From: Clostridiales bacterium
GTDB lineage: Bacteria > Bacillota > Clostridia > Saccharofermentanales > Saccharofermentanaceae
Length of the DNA: 64,000 bases
NCBI GenBank assembly: GCA_017480325.1
Contig: JAFVAY010000003.1
Coordinates: 24,337 to 88,336, forward strand
Direction: 5' to 3'
Below, one piece after another: positions 47,331-55,688 of the stretch (position 1 is the stretch's first letter; every line of letters begins with the position of its first letter). The notes beneath the pieces were generated by a model that made no database searches, was not told where the DNA came from, and saw nothing but the letters and a program-made list of their open reading frames with translations. The translations under genes and the position numbers were made by a program.

Positions 47331-48030
47331 GATCGTCTCTCCTCTCGGTAAGCATCTTCCTAATCTCTTCGTCACCGCGCTGCGACAGCTCGAATCTTCC
47401 GTCCAGGCGCTCCACATACTTAAGCACTATAGGCTCGGAAGCCGCCTCGCGCTTAAGGATCACCGGGCCGTAGAACTTCTCCGTAAGTGATAATTTATAC
47501 GGCTCACCGGTAAATACCGCCTTAACTATAAGATAATAAATCCCTCTGTCCTCGCAGGCATTCTCGTCTATTATGGCAAAGCCCGTCTCTGCCAGGAACT
47601 CACGAAGCTTATCGGATGATTTCTGAGGCTGAAGGCACCAGACTATACTTCTTAAGACGGCAGGGTCAGCAACAGTCACTACACGCCTTAGGATATCGAT
47701 CATATTATTGCCCCCGAGGCCCGCCATTACGATCACGTCGCCTTCCTGAAGCTCAACGCCGTCGAGACCGTCAGTACAGTACACACTCGACTTATCCGCG
47801 AAGCCGTACATCCGCATGGCTTCCTCTGAACGTCTTGCGGGGCCATCGTGAATATCTGTCAGTATCGCATAGGAGAAGCCATCATTGATAAGAGAGTAAA
47901 TTGACAGATGGCCGTGGTCCGATCCCACATCTATAAGCCTTCTGTCTTGAAGCCCGGACAGACCTGATACCGCCATATCGTGGACGGCCTTAAGTCTGGC
48001 ATTAAGAAGCTCCGTTGCATACTCTGTCAA
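47317..48030 (-). CDS. trmK: tRNA (adenine22-N1)-methyltransferase TrmK, TTG start
   Basis: SAM-dependent methyltransferase that makes m1A22 in tRNA. Motif I is IDVGSDHGHLSI, and VIVMAGLGGNNMIDIL follows. Length 237. The start appears to be TTG at 48030, in the overlap TTGA with the dnaG stop, which suggests coupled translation; the N-terminal LLNARLKAVHDM matches the family and lies before any ATG. In Bacillus sigA separates dnaG and trmK; here it is missing. Confidence 0.92.
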   Translation of the reverse strand: MTEYATELLNARLKAVHDMAVSGLSGLQDRRLIDVGSDHGHLSIYSLINDGFSYAILTDIHDGPARRSEEAMRMYGFADKSSVYCTDGLDGVELQEGDVIVMAGLGGNNMIDILRRVVTVADPAVLRSIVWCLQPQKSSDKLREFLAETGFAIIDENACEDRGIYYLIVKAVFTGEPYKLSLTEKFYGPVILKREAASEPIVLKYVERLDGRFELSQRGDEEIRKMLTERRDDHEQN

Positions 48031-49928
48031 AGCTTAGAGCTCTCTTCCTGAAGGTGCTGATAGTATTTATCAAGCTTCTCGCTTCTGGCGATGAGCTCCT
48101 TTTTCTGCGCCTCGTCATCTGTCTCGCGGATAAGCGACTGGATCTTAAGAAGCTCACCGGCGCATTTCTTGCAGCGCACCCCGTAGAGCGACTTCTTATA
48201 CATATCCACATTCGCCTCCGGTGTAGGCTCCTCCGGCAGAGCCTCATCCACCCTGTGATAGAACTGCTCCGCGGGGATACCGTTAAGAAGCACCTCAGAG
48301 AGCTTGGTTATAAGCACCGCCTCGCTAACGCCGCTTCTTTCATCGTAATGCGTCTGGAAGAAGCCCACGATATCCCTCATATTCTGTCCCATGAAGTCGT
48401 TCTTACGTATAACGTCATTCCGGTCGACCTTAGATGCATCCCCCAGAACGGGGCCGAGCCTTACAGCCCTTACGAAAAGCTCTATCTCATCACGTGTGAC
48501 CACATCCGCCTTGGGCTTGTCTGAAGAGGTCTCACGACGCTTCTTAATCTGCGCCTCGTTCTCCCTCTCTGACGCACGTTCTGCCATGCTGCGCTCCGCA
48601 GAATCGGCATCATTCTCCGCCCTCTCCATGGCGGCAACAATAGTCTCCGAGCGTGCCCCCAGATACTGAGCAGCCTGCGCGGCCATTTTCTCACGTTTAA
48701 TGGGATCGTAGAGCCAGGAGCCGTAGGTGATAATATCCTCCTGAAACCGTGTCTGATCAAGCCCGGACTCCGGATCGTAGTTATCGTCATAGGCACGGCT
48801 GAAGAGGTAATCGTTGACGTCCTTGGCGCCCTTCACCACAGACTTGAAGCTCTCGACTCCGTTAGTCTTAATATATTCGTCAGGGTCCTTACCGTTGGGA
48901 ACGGAAGCTATCCTGATCCTTATCTTTATACCCGTCATACGTCGAAGGTATGCCAGCATCATCTTGGATGCTCTTACGGCAGCGTTCTTACCCGCACCGT
49001 CACTGTCAAAGAAGAACACGACCTCCTCGGCGTACTTGGAAGCCAGCTGAAGCTGATTCTCCGTGAAAGCAGTACCGAGAGCCGCCACGGCGTTATTAAC
49101 GCCCGCCTGATGCATCGCGATGGCATCCATATAGCCCTCGACAATGATCAACTGCTTAGACTTGGCAAGCTTCGCGTAATTAAGCGCATAAAGGTGCTTC
49201 TGCTTCTTATACACGAGCGAATCCGGTGAATTAACATACTTAGGAAGCTCAGGCCCCAGGTTACGGCCGCCGAAGGCAACAATATGTCCAAAGGCGTCGA
49301 ATATCGGCACCATAAGCCGGCCTCTGAACAGATCTATAAGATTACCGTTACGGGCCGTGGTGAAAAGCCCTGAATCCTTAAGATCCTCATCCTTATAGCC
49401 CTTGTTCTTAAGGTATCTGTAAAGATTATCAAAGCCGTCCGGCGCGAAGCCTATACCGAACTTAACAAGAGTATTCCTGCTAAGCTGTCTCTTGGCAGCG
49501 TAATCACGGGCAGCCTTACCGACATCCGAATTAAGAGCCTTATAGTAGTAGCCCGCGGCATCAGTAAGAATATTCATTACCTGCTTCTTACGTTCCTTGA
49601 GGTTACCCGCGCCTTCGGCATCATCCTCACCCCACTCCACGACTACACCGTATCTGTCGCCTAAGTACTTTACTGCCTCCGGGAAGGACAGCTTCTCTAT
49701 CTCCATGATAAATCCGATGGAGTTGCCGTACTTCTGGCAACCAAAGCATTTATATATACCCTTCTGAGGGCTTACCGAGAAGGACGGAGTTTTTTCCGAA
49801 TGAAAAGGACACAGGCCAAATAAATTCTGGCCTGTTCTCTTGGTAAACGATACATACTTCCCGACTACCGATTCTATATCGGCCCGTGAAAGCACCTCGT
49901 CGATGGTACTCTGCGGGATCTTAGACAT
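48027..49928 (-). CDS. dnaG: DNA primase
   Basis: Makes RNA primers at the fork. Zinc-binding CPFHSEKTPSFSVSP followed by KCFGC (Cys-His-Cys-Cys), then the RNA polymerase domain with a TOPRIM motif IIVEGYMDAIAMHQAG and FDSDGAGKNAA, and a C-terminal helicase-binding domain (about 480-633). Length (633) is normal. yajC ends 17 bases upstream. The expected downstream neighbour sigA is absent. Confidence 0.96.
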   Translation of the reverse strand: MSKIPQSTIDEVLSRADIESVVGKYVSFTKRTGQNLFGLCPFHSEKTPSFSVSPQKGIYKCFGCQKYGNSIGFIMEIEKLSFPEAVKYLGDRYGVVVEWGEDDAEGAGNLKERKKQVMNILTDAAGYYYKALNSDVGKAARDYAAKRQLSRNTLVKFGIGFAPDGFDNLYRYLKNKGYKDEDLKDSGLFTTARNGNLIDLFRGRLMVPIFDAFGHIVAFGGRNLGPELPKYVNSPDSLVYKKQKHLYALNYAKLAKSKQLIIVEGYMDAIAMHQAGVNNAVAALGTAFTENQLQLASKYAEEVVFFFDSDGAGKNAAVRASKMMLAYLRRMTGIKIRIRIASVPNGKDPDEYIKTNGVESFKSVVKGAKDVNDYLFSRAYDDNYDPESGLDQTRFQEDIITYGSWLYDPIKREKMAAQAAQYLGARSETIVAAMERAENDADSAERSMAERASERENEAQIKKRRETSSDKPKADVVTRDEIELFVRAVRLGPVLGDASKVDRNDVIRKNDFMGQNMRDIVGFFQTHYDERSGVSEAVLITKLSEVLLNGIPAEQFYHRVDEALPEEPTPEANVDMYKKSLYGVRCKKCAGELLKIQSLIRETDDEAQKKELIARSEKLDKYYQHLQEESSKL

Positions 49929-49945
49929 GTGTTAATTACAGCTTA

Positions 49946-50317
49946 TCAGTTATCCTTCTTAGCTTTCTTGTCCTTCTTCTCATCCTTTTGCTGTTCACCG
50001 CCATTTCTGGGAATGACGGTCTGAATTGCAGACTTGGTATAGGTCACGGGAGTATTGGCAGCTGAAGTGTAAATAGTAACGTCCTCATCAGTAATATGAG
50101 CTACGATTCCTATGAGACCTCCTATGGTAACGACCTTATCGCCTACCACAAGCTTATCCATCTGCTCCTTAAGCTTCTTGTCTCTCTTCTTCTGGGGAAG
50201 GTAGATCATGAAGTACATAACAGCACCGAAGAGAACTATCATGCCTAATCCCATGAATATATCCGCCTGTGTGTAGCCGGTAGCGGTTCCCCCGGCCTCA
50301 AGGATCAAGTTGTACAT
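49946..50317 (-). CDS. yajC: Sec translocon accessory protein YajC
   Basis: Single-pass membrane protein that associates with SecDF. The helix is at about residues 20-42 (IFMGLGMIVLFGAVMYFMIYL), followed by PQKKRDKKLKEQMDKL and VVGDKVVTIGGLIGIV, the YajC signature. The 123 residues end in a Lys/Glu/Asp-rich tail. secDF are not adjacent; it lies between dapB (two bases) and dnaG. Confidence 0.93.
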   Translation of the reverse strand: MYNLILEAGGTATGYTQADIFMGLGMIVLFGAVMYFMIYLPQKKRDKKLKEQMDKLVVGDKVVTIGGLIGIVAHITDEDVTIYTSAANTPVTYTKSAIQTVIPRNGGEQQKDEKKDKKAKKDN

Positions 50318-50319
50318 TA

Positions 50320-51096
50320 TTATGCTTCCTCCTTATCGAAAGCTCCGGAGATAACATCATCCATGGAATAAAGCCCGGGCTTTCTGTCTTTTACGAATCT
50401 TGCTGCCGCAAGAGCGCCTCTGGCGAAGGCGTCCCTCGTCTTGGCACTGTGAGATATCTTAACAGTTTCTTCGTCACTTATAAAGTAAACTTCATGCTCA
50501 CCTACGATATTACCGCCTCTTATGGAAGAGAAGCCTATCTCCTTATCACCTCTCGCCTTCTTCTCCGAGTGTCTGTCGAAGACGTACTCCAGATCATCTT
50601 CAACGGAAGCATTGATGGCATCGGCGATCATGAGAGCTGTTCCAGAAGGTGCGTCGAGCTTACGTCTATGGTGCTCCTCCAGTATCTCGATATCATAGCC
50701 GGGATAAAGCGTCTTGGCAGCCTGCTTAACAAGGCCTATGAGAACGTTCATACCGACGCTCATATTCGCAGACTTAAAGACAGGAATGGTCTTAGAAGCA
50801 TCGTTAAGCATAGCGACGGTGGTGTCTGCAAGTGCAGTAGTACAGCAAACCAGAGGCTTGTTCTTAGAAAGTGCGCCATCGATCACAGCCGGAACTCCTG
50901 TTGCGGTAGAGAAATCAACGATTACATCGAAGTCCACCGTGCACTCCTGCACACTTCTGAAGATAGGATACGAGAATCCGTTGTTATCAATTATGTCAGC
51001 TCCTGCAACGATGGTGTATTCATCACTCTCGAGTGCCATAGCAGACACAGCACGTCCCATCCTGCCGCAGCAGCCGTTAAGAAAAATATTAACCAT
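50320..51096 (-). CDS. dapB: 4-hydroxy-tetrahydrodipicolinate reductase
   Basis: Reduces the DapA product in lysine and diaminopimelate synthesis. NAD(P)-binding NGCCGRMG at the N-terminus, VIVDFSTATG, EEHHRRKLDAPSGTAL with the catalytic His and Lys. Length (258) is standard. It starts 30 bases after dapA. Confidence 0.96.
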   Translation of the reverse strand: MVNIFLNGCCGRMGRAVSAMALESDEYTIVAGADIIDNNGFSYPIFRSVQECTVDFDVIVDFSTATGVPAVIDGALSKNKPLVCCTTALADTTVAMLNDASKTIPVFKSANMSVGMNVLIGLVKQAAKTLYPGYDIEILEEHHRRKLDAPSGTALMIADAINASVEDDLEYVFDRHSEKKARGDKEIGFSSIRGGNIVGEHEVYFISDEETVKISHSAKTRDAFARGALAAARFVKDRKPGLYSMDDVISGAFDKEEA

Positions 51097-51126
51097 ATGA
51101 ATTTATAACTCCCGTTATGTTCTTTA

Positions 51127-52023
51127 TCAGACGCCGAAGAAGGATGTAAGAGCAGAAGTATCGTATGACTTGAGTACCTCGGCAACTCTGTCGTGTCCTG
51201 CAGGTGTCATGTCACACAGAGGCATTCTGCAGTGTCCTACGTCGATGCCAAGGATATTAAGAGCTTCCTTAACAGGGATAGGATTGACCTCACAGAACAT
51301 GGCACTAACAAGCGGAATAACCTGGATCTGCATATCTCTTGCCGTCTTGACATCGCCGTCGAGATAAGCGTGGATCATCTTAGATGTGAACTCAGGAATA
51401 ATGTTAGCCGTAACTGAGATAACACCCTGCGCACCCAAGGAAACCATAGGGATCGCCAGTCCGTCCTCACCGGAGTAGAGAGTGTATCTGTCACCGCACT
51501 TGCTGAAGGTCTCAGGAACCTGTCCGAGGTTACACTCCTTGACCGCAACGATATTCTCTTTATCAGCCAGCTTATAAAGCACATCGGGGCTGATATTAAC
51601 ATTAGTTCTTGAAGGTACATTATAAAGAATAAGAGGAATATCAACGCTGTCTGCGATAGCCGCATAATGAGCTACAAGGCCGCTGGGAGTGCACTTATTA
51701 TAGTAAGGTGTTACAACGAGTGCCGCGTCCGCTCCGAGCTTCTGAGCTTCCTTCGTAAGAGAGATACCGTAGGCAGTATCATTGGAGCCTGTTCCCGCGA
51801 TAACAGGAACACGTCCTGCGACTGTATCGACAGCACACTTGATGGCAGCCTTGTGCTCCTCATCGCTCATGGTAGCCGCCTCACCTGTAGAACCACATAT
51901 TATGATTGCATCAGTCTTATTGGCAATATGGAACTCGATAAGCTTCTCAAGCTTCGGGAAATCGACTCCCGTATCTGTGAACGGTGTGACAATAGCGACG
52001 CCGGATCCTTTAAAAATAGCCAT
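51127..52023 (-). CDS. dapA: 4-hydroxy-tetrahydrodipicolinate synthase
   Basis: Condenses pyruvate and aspartate semialdehyde, using a Schiff-base Lys. VAIVTPF, GSTGEAATMSDEEH, YNVPSRTNVNIS (catalytic Tyr) and VAVKECN (Lys) are seen. 298 residues from the ATG at 52023, which sits after GGAGG. A strong promoter gives a leader of only about 25 bases, too short for a lysine riboswitch. Confidence 0.96.
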   Translation of the reverse strand: MAIFKGSGVAIVTPFTDTGVDFPKLEKLIEFHIANKTDAIIICGSTGEAATMSDEEHKAAIKCAVDTVAGRVPVIAGTGSNDTAYGISLTKEAQKLGADAALVVTPYYNKCTPSGLVAHYAAIADSVDIPLILYNVPSRTNVNISPDVLYKLADKENIVAVKECNLGQVPETFSKCGDRYTLYSGEDGLAIPMVSLGAQGVISVTANIIPEFTSKMIHAYLDGDVKTARDMQIQVIPLVSAMFCEVNPIPVKEALNILGIDVGHCRMPLCDMTPAGHDRVAEVLKSYDTSALTSFFGV

Positions 52024-52054
52024 TTTAAGACCTCCAGAAGAATATATTGAGAAA

Positions 52055-52084
52055 ATTTTAGCACTCAATTAAGACACGCGTCAA
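52055..52084 (-). promoter_or_regulatory. Promoter of dapA-dapB
   Basis: TTGACG (52079-52084), 18 bases, TGC-TAAAAT (-10 at 52055-52060). Two CGGACAA copies (52099-52105, 52121-52127) lie 22 bases apart just upstream, where an activator might bind. Confidence 0.75.
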
Positions 52085-52180
52085 TTATCCTTAAAGGGCG
52101 GACAACCGTGTCATGAGGAACGGACAAATTCTTGTTTTTATGATATTTACGGCTTCAAAGTTCAGCTCCACTTCACACCT

Positions 52181-52373
52181 GTGGACTAAACTGAATAAGT
52201 TACGGAGGTTAGTCCACGGATTAACCTTATTCTGTGGACTAATTTTCTATATAATCCGAGTTAATCCACACTTTAGAAAAATCCGTGGACTAACATAATG
52301 CATTATATAACTCTAGTCCACATAATCTTTCATTTCCGTGGACTAAACTCACAAATATAACAATCTAGTCCAC
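52181..52373. repeat. Array of eight alternating GTGGACTAA / TTAGTCCAC motifs
   Basis: GTGGACTAA at 52181, 52234, 52285 and 52338 alternates with its complement, with small changes, at 52209 (TTAGTCCAC), 52261 (TTAATCCAC), 52313 and 52365 (CTAGTCCAC). Each pair can form a hairpin with an 18-19 base loop; motif-to-motif steps are 24-28 bases. The sequence between motifs is AT-rich and non-repeated. It lies beyond the 3' end of the AAA-ATPase/nuclease gene, and nothing codes here. Confidence 0.9.
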
Positions 52374-52378
52374 AAGCA

Positions 52379-52729
52379 CTATCCATTAATTCTGATAATC
52401 TTACATTCGTGCTTTTTTGTCTTAGGATCATAATTTATCCCGACAAGAATAATCTCACTGCCGTAATCCTTCAATGCGTCAGGGTACTGCTTGTCCTGTA
52501 TCTGATCGATAGCACCTTGGGCACTATTATTCCATTTAAGTTCGATAACAAGTGCAGGCCATCCGGAATCGTGCTTGGGAAGATAGACAACATCAGCAAA
52601 GCCTTTACCTGTCGGCAATTCTTCGAACTTGAGATAATGATCACGACATGTATAGTATGCAAGCTTAATTATGCTTCTTAAGCACTCTTCGCGATTGTAG
52701 TTAATCGGCGACGTCTCCTCTGCATGCAC
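52379..52729 (-). CDS. PD-(D/E)XK nuclease domain (PF08011 type), split-off C-terminal part
   Basis: 117 residues equivalent to the C-terminal nuclease-like domain of AAA-ATPase-like/PDDEXK_9 proteins. Contains GKGFADVVYLP and PALVIELKWN, giving the Asp, Glu and Lys of the nuclease site. It is in the same frame as the upstream AAA-ATPase and separated from it only by a TAG at 52733-52735 where a GAG is likely ancestral. Independent translation would need the GTG at 52729, with no ribosome binding site. Best read as the 3' part of a recent pseudogene or a readthrough product. Confidence 0.75.
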   Translation of the reverse strand: MHAEETSPINYNREECLRSIIKLAYYTCRDHYLKFEELPTGKGFADVVYLPKHDSGWPALVIELKWNNSAQGAIDQIQDKQYPDALKDYGSEIILVGINYDPKTKKHECKIIRING

Positions 52730-52732
52730 TTT

Positions 52733-53950
52733 CTAAATCTGTGCCGCTACAGCTTCTTCATTACCTTCTATAGTATCAGCAAAAAGCTTATCACTCTCTT
52801 CCAGTCTCTGCATAGTTGCCGAATTATCTGTATTACGAATACATCTTTGGAACTCGCGTTTGATTTCTTCATTGGGAATATGTGCTGTTCCAGTCTCAGA
52901 ATCGTAAGCAAGATACCCCAAGTGAATCAACAAGGTAAGAACATCATCTTCCCCTCTAAATGTGACGAGATCGTTAGAAAAACCTAGAGTGTCAACCTTA
53001 ACATCGATACCGCCTATCAATTCAGCGATAGTCTTATTTAATCCGCTATATGGTTTATTTATGTACTCCATAAGACTTTCAGTCGCTGAGGTCTCAGTCC
53101 AATATGAGTCAAAATCATTATTGATGATTGACTGCATTACTGAATTAGGATTATAAACCGCACCAACATCTTTGAAATCATATCCATCATACCATTTTTT
53201 CATCTGGTCGAAAGATACATTATACTCATTACAGAGTTCTTTAACTTCCTTCTCAGTAAAACCCACATACTCGCCATAAATACGAGGCTTCACCATTGTA
53301 TACTCTTTAAAATCAGACAATGCAGACTGTGAACCATCCTTCTTAATAGGAAGTATCCCCGTCATGTATGCGGTAGCAAATATTCTTGCAGTCGTTCCGC
53401 TGCTCTTAAAAAGCATTCTCAGGAATCTCAGATAATCCTTCTCGATCTCAGGATGTTCTCTTATAGGGGCATCCCACTCATCAATAACAGCAATAAATTT
53501 ATTGCCAGTTACTTCTACACAATTTATCAAAGTTTGATCGAAAGAGTTTCCTTTCTTTACACTCGGGTATGCGCTGATTATTTCTTCAGTTACATTTTCT
53601 TTTATATAATCTAATAGATCTTCAGCCTTTACGATGCCCAAAAGGTTAGTCATATCACAATATATGACATCGTATTTATTAATGTGTTCTTCATAAGTGT
53701 TATCTTCTGCAATCTTATAAGGAGCAAATAGATTATGCGAATCGCAGCCCTTACCGTAATATGCGCATAACATCTGAGCTGCGCACGATTTGCCGGATCT
53801 TCTGGGTCTGCTTACACAGATAAGATTGCTATTAGTTGATAAGGATCTGTTAATAAGATCTATCATATTGGTCTTATCAACATATCGAGATGCTAATCTC
53901 ACTTTGAATCCATCATTCCCAGGATTAAGATATACCCCCCATCTAAGCAT
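52733..53950 (-). CDS. AAA-ATPase-like protein (PF09820), cut short by an in-frame TAG
   Basis: 405 residues of the AAA-ATPase-like family, common in gut anaerobes and of unproven function. The N-terminus GVYLNPGNDGFK, Walker A region SRPRRSGKS, and IAVIDEWDAPI (Walker B) are present. Intact members continue into a nuclease-like domain; here it is interrupted after AVAAQI. It begins six bases after parE, so it may share the toxin-antitoxin transcript. Family members are often found in many diverged copies and linked to mobile or defence-type loci (inference). Confidence 0.88.
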   Translation of the reverse strand: MLRWGVYLNPGNDGFKVRLASRYVDKTNMIDLINRSLSTNSNLICVSRPRRSGKSCAAQMLCAYYGKGCDSHNLFAPYKIAEDNTYEEHINKYDVIYCDMTNLLGIVKAEDLLDYIKENVTEEIISAYPSVKKGNSFDQTLINCVEVTGNKFIAVIDEWDAPIREHPEIEKDYLRFLRMLFKSSGTTARIFATAYMTGILPIKKDGSQSALSDFKEYTMVKPRIYGEYVGFTEKEVKELCNEYNVSFDQMKKWYDGYDFKDVGAVYNPNSVMQSIINNDFDSYWTETSATESLMEYINKPYSGLNKTIAELIGGIDVKVDTLGFSNDLVTFRGEDDVLTLLIHLGYLAYDSETGTAHIPNEEIKREFQRCIRNTDNSATMQRLEESDKLFADTIEGNEEAVAAQI

Positions 53951-53956
53951 ACATCC

Positions 53957-54286
53957 TTATAATTTGTTTTCTCTATCCTCCCGTGCATGAAGGAATCGGC
54001 GAACCTCCATTATCTTATCCCCAGATTCTTCCATAACAACATAGTAAACAATGTAATTACTAACATAGATACGGTAATACGGATAGTTTCTTTTCTTACG
54101 AGTACTTACTTCTTCAAAAATGTCTGGTCCATCATCCAATCTCTTTAAGATTGCTGTTCCTACTTTATCCAGTAATCTATTCGCTGCATCTAGATCACCT
54201 AATTTGAACGCAATATAAGAAACTTCGTGATAAAGTTCTTCTTTGAATAATGGTAGGTATCGAAGAATAAATCCTGTTCTATGCAT
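53957..54286 (-). CDS. ParE/RelE-family toxin
   Basis: 109-residue type II toxin of the RelE/ParE superfamily. Helical N-terminus with LYHEVSYIAFKLGDL, then the strands RNYPYYRIYVSNYIVYYVV and IMEVRRFLHAREDR. Known members either cut mRNA or poison gyrase; sequence alone cannot decide. Its start overlaps the antitoxin end by eight bases. Confidence 0.85.
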   Translation of the reverse strand: MHRTGFILRYLPLFKEELYHEVSYIAFKLGDLDAANRLLDKVGTAILKRLDDGPDIFEEVSTRKKRNYPYYRIYVSNYIVYYVVMEESGDKIMEVRRFLHAREDRENKL

Positions 54287-54533
54287 TTATCGTATTCCGT
54301 AACTCTTCGAATACCTGTTCATGTGAAAACCTTATTTCTGTAGAAGTAGCAGCGTCATCGGCAACATCCATAACATGCTCCTCAGGTTCCACCAGCTTAG
54401 AGTACGTATCAAGGCTTAGAACAACCATTGTTCCGTACCCGTTTTTTGTAAGATAAACAGGCTCCCCATTTTGCACAGACTTTTCAATATCTGTAAATTT
54501 ATTTCTAAGATCAGAGATAGGGCGAATAACCAT
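54279..54533 (-). CDS. Phd/YefM-family antitoxin
   Basis: 84-residue antitoxin. The N-terminal Phd fold reads VIRPISDLRNKFTDIEKSV, EPVYLTKNGYGTMVVLSLDTYSKL, and the C-terminal part should wrap the toxin. Such proteins repress their own operon. ATG sits eight bases after GGAGG. The upstream 50 bases are AT-rich with repeated ATAATTTTATCATTATTA-like tracts, where the operator probably lies. Confidence 0.88.
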   Translation of the reverse strand: MVIRPISDLRNKFTDIEKSVQNGEPVYLTKNGYGTMVVLSLDTYSKLVEPEEHVMDVADDAATSTEIRFSHEQVFEELRNTINA

Positions 54534-54609
54534 AATTGCGACCTCCTTACTTATCGTAATTCTATCATAATTTTATCATTATTACGAGCATAATATATAA
54601 CGATTATTG

Positions 54610-54849
54610 TTAAAGATCCAGAAGTCTGTATGGATTTCCTGCCAATTCCTCTTTCAATATGTCTAATACCGATTCCCGTGATTCCAAATAAAGATCCGTT
54701 TCTGAGTCCATAAGAGCTTCATATACCGTTGTTTTGAGCAACAATTCAACCGCCCTATCTCTAGAACAAGTTTTTTCTTTCATTAAGTATTCAACAAGAT
54801 ATGCAGCAATATTTCGCATGCATCTTTTCTGATCCGCACTGGTAATCAT
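54610..54849 (-). CDS. Small protein of unknown function
   Basis: 79 residues, charged and mostly helical, with AAYLVEYLMKEKTCSRDRA and LMDSETDLYLES. I do not recognise a named family. GAGG precedes the ATG. Same-strand neighbours are an ADP-ribosyltransferase-like protein upstream and the Phd antitoxin downstream. A decayed copy of its 5' end lies at about 56160-56210, which shows this block was duplicated. A role as antitoxin or accessory part is possible (inference). Confidence 0.65.
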   Translation of the reverse strand: MITSADQKRCMRNIAAYLVEYLMKEKTCSRDRAVELLLKTTVYEALMDSETDLYLESRESVLDILKEELAGNPYRLLDL

Positions 54850-54897
54850 TAGCCGCCTCTATTCTTTATTATGGTAAAGGAAATCGCTCGTTTTCTT

Positions 54898-55458
54898 TTA
54901 ATGGAGCGAAGTATCCTTTAATACAATTTGGATTACATATACAAAGCTGAACATGATTTTTTCTCTAAATTCAGAACCATCATAAGGAGCTGCGCCTTCA
55001 ATGAATATTCCTCTTACGGAATCATACATCATATTGTTGACTGTCCTATTGAAGTCATGTATCTGCTCGATTACAGCACAATCCAAGTCTCTTAATAACA
55101 CATCTTCACTTTTAGTTGATTTCCTATTACAAGGCAACTTGGCTTCGGTTATTTCACATCTTAACTTAAGAATGTCATATCCTACACGAAGAATACCTAC
55201 ACTAGCACTATCAGTCAAATTAAGACAATAGCCGAGATCAATAACAGCTCCGATTACTGCTGCATTATCTCCATATCTATCCTCTGCCCATTCAATGGCT
55301 CGTTGATAATTTTGTTCCCAGAAATAGATACCGTTACCAAGCCAGTCATAAGAGTTCTCACTTTTCTTCAGGTGCTGACCTTCGTTTATAACTCTCGTAA
55401 AGACTTCCTTATTACATCCGTGAAAACCCAATACAAGATTAGGAAGCTTCTGATACAT
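54898..55458 (-). CDS. ADP-ribosyltransferase-like protein
   Basis: 186 residues. The N-terminal part has LGFHGCNKEVFTRVI and YDWLGNGIYFWEQNYQRAIEWA, which resemble the His and Tyr motifs of DUF3990/ART-fold proteins. No clear catalytic Glu is assigned, so activity is uncertain. GGAG lies ten bases before the ATG. It follows a 62-residue gene by seven bases and an HTH gene further up, a layout seen for toxin-antitoxin modules. Confidence 0.65.
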   Translation of the reverse strand: MYQKLPNLVLGFHGCNKEVFTRVINEGQHLKKSENSYDWLGNGIYFWEQNYQRAIEWAEDRYGDNAAVIGAVIDLGYCLNLTDSASVGILRVGYDILKLRCEITEAKLPCNRKSTKSEDVLLRDLDCAVIEQIHDFNRTVNNMMYDSVRGIFIEGAAPYDGSEFREKIMFSFVYVIQIVLKDTSLH

Positions 55459-55465
55459 CTAATAA

Positions 55466-55651
55466 TTACTCCCATGATACTATTTTTTTCTTAGTCTTTC
55501 CCGATCTTGTAGTAACTCCGGTACGTTGTAAAGCATCCTTAGCCTCTAAGTAAGCCTCTTCGCCGGTTTGATTTTTCAATTTCTGCAAATAAGCCGTCAT
55601 CTCTTCAAGTATTACAACATCACTTTTACGGACTCTGGAATTAGAAATCAT
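55466..55651 (-). CDS. Small hypothetical protein in the ART-like module
   Basis: 61 residues, basic, with a helical KSDVVILEEMTAYLQKLKN stretch and a Lys-rich end. Family not recognised. GGGAGG lies eight bases before the ATG at 55651. It sits between the HTH gene and the ART-like gene, close enough for one transcript; antitoxin or adaptor are both possible (inference). Confidence 0.6.
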   Translation of the reverse strand: MISNSRVRKSDVVILEEMTAYLQKLKNQTGEEAYLEAKDALQRTGVTTRSGKTKKKIVSWE

Positions 55652-55688
55652 CACGTTTACCTCCCTTATTTACTGTATTAATAATATC

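Noticed and set aside
52024..52180. Lysine riboswitch before dapA
   Set aside because: The predicted leader is about 25 bases and no large structured RNA is visible.
52181..52373. The palindrome array as a CRISPR array
   Set aside because: Repeats are 9 bases and alternate in orientation, the spaces are only 15-19 bases, and no cas gene is nearby.
52733..52735. TAG as a pyrrolysine codon
   Set aside because: Family relatives, as I know them, have an ordinary residue here and there are no Pyl genes in view; a nonsense mutation is simpler.
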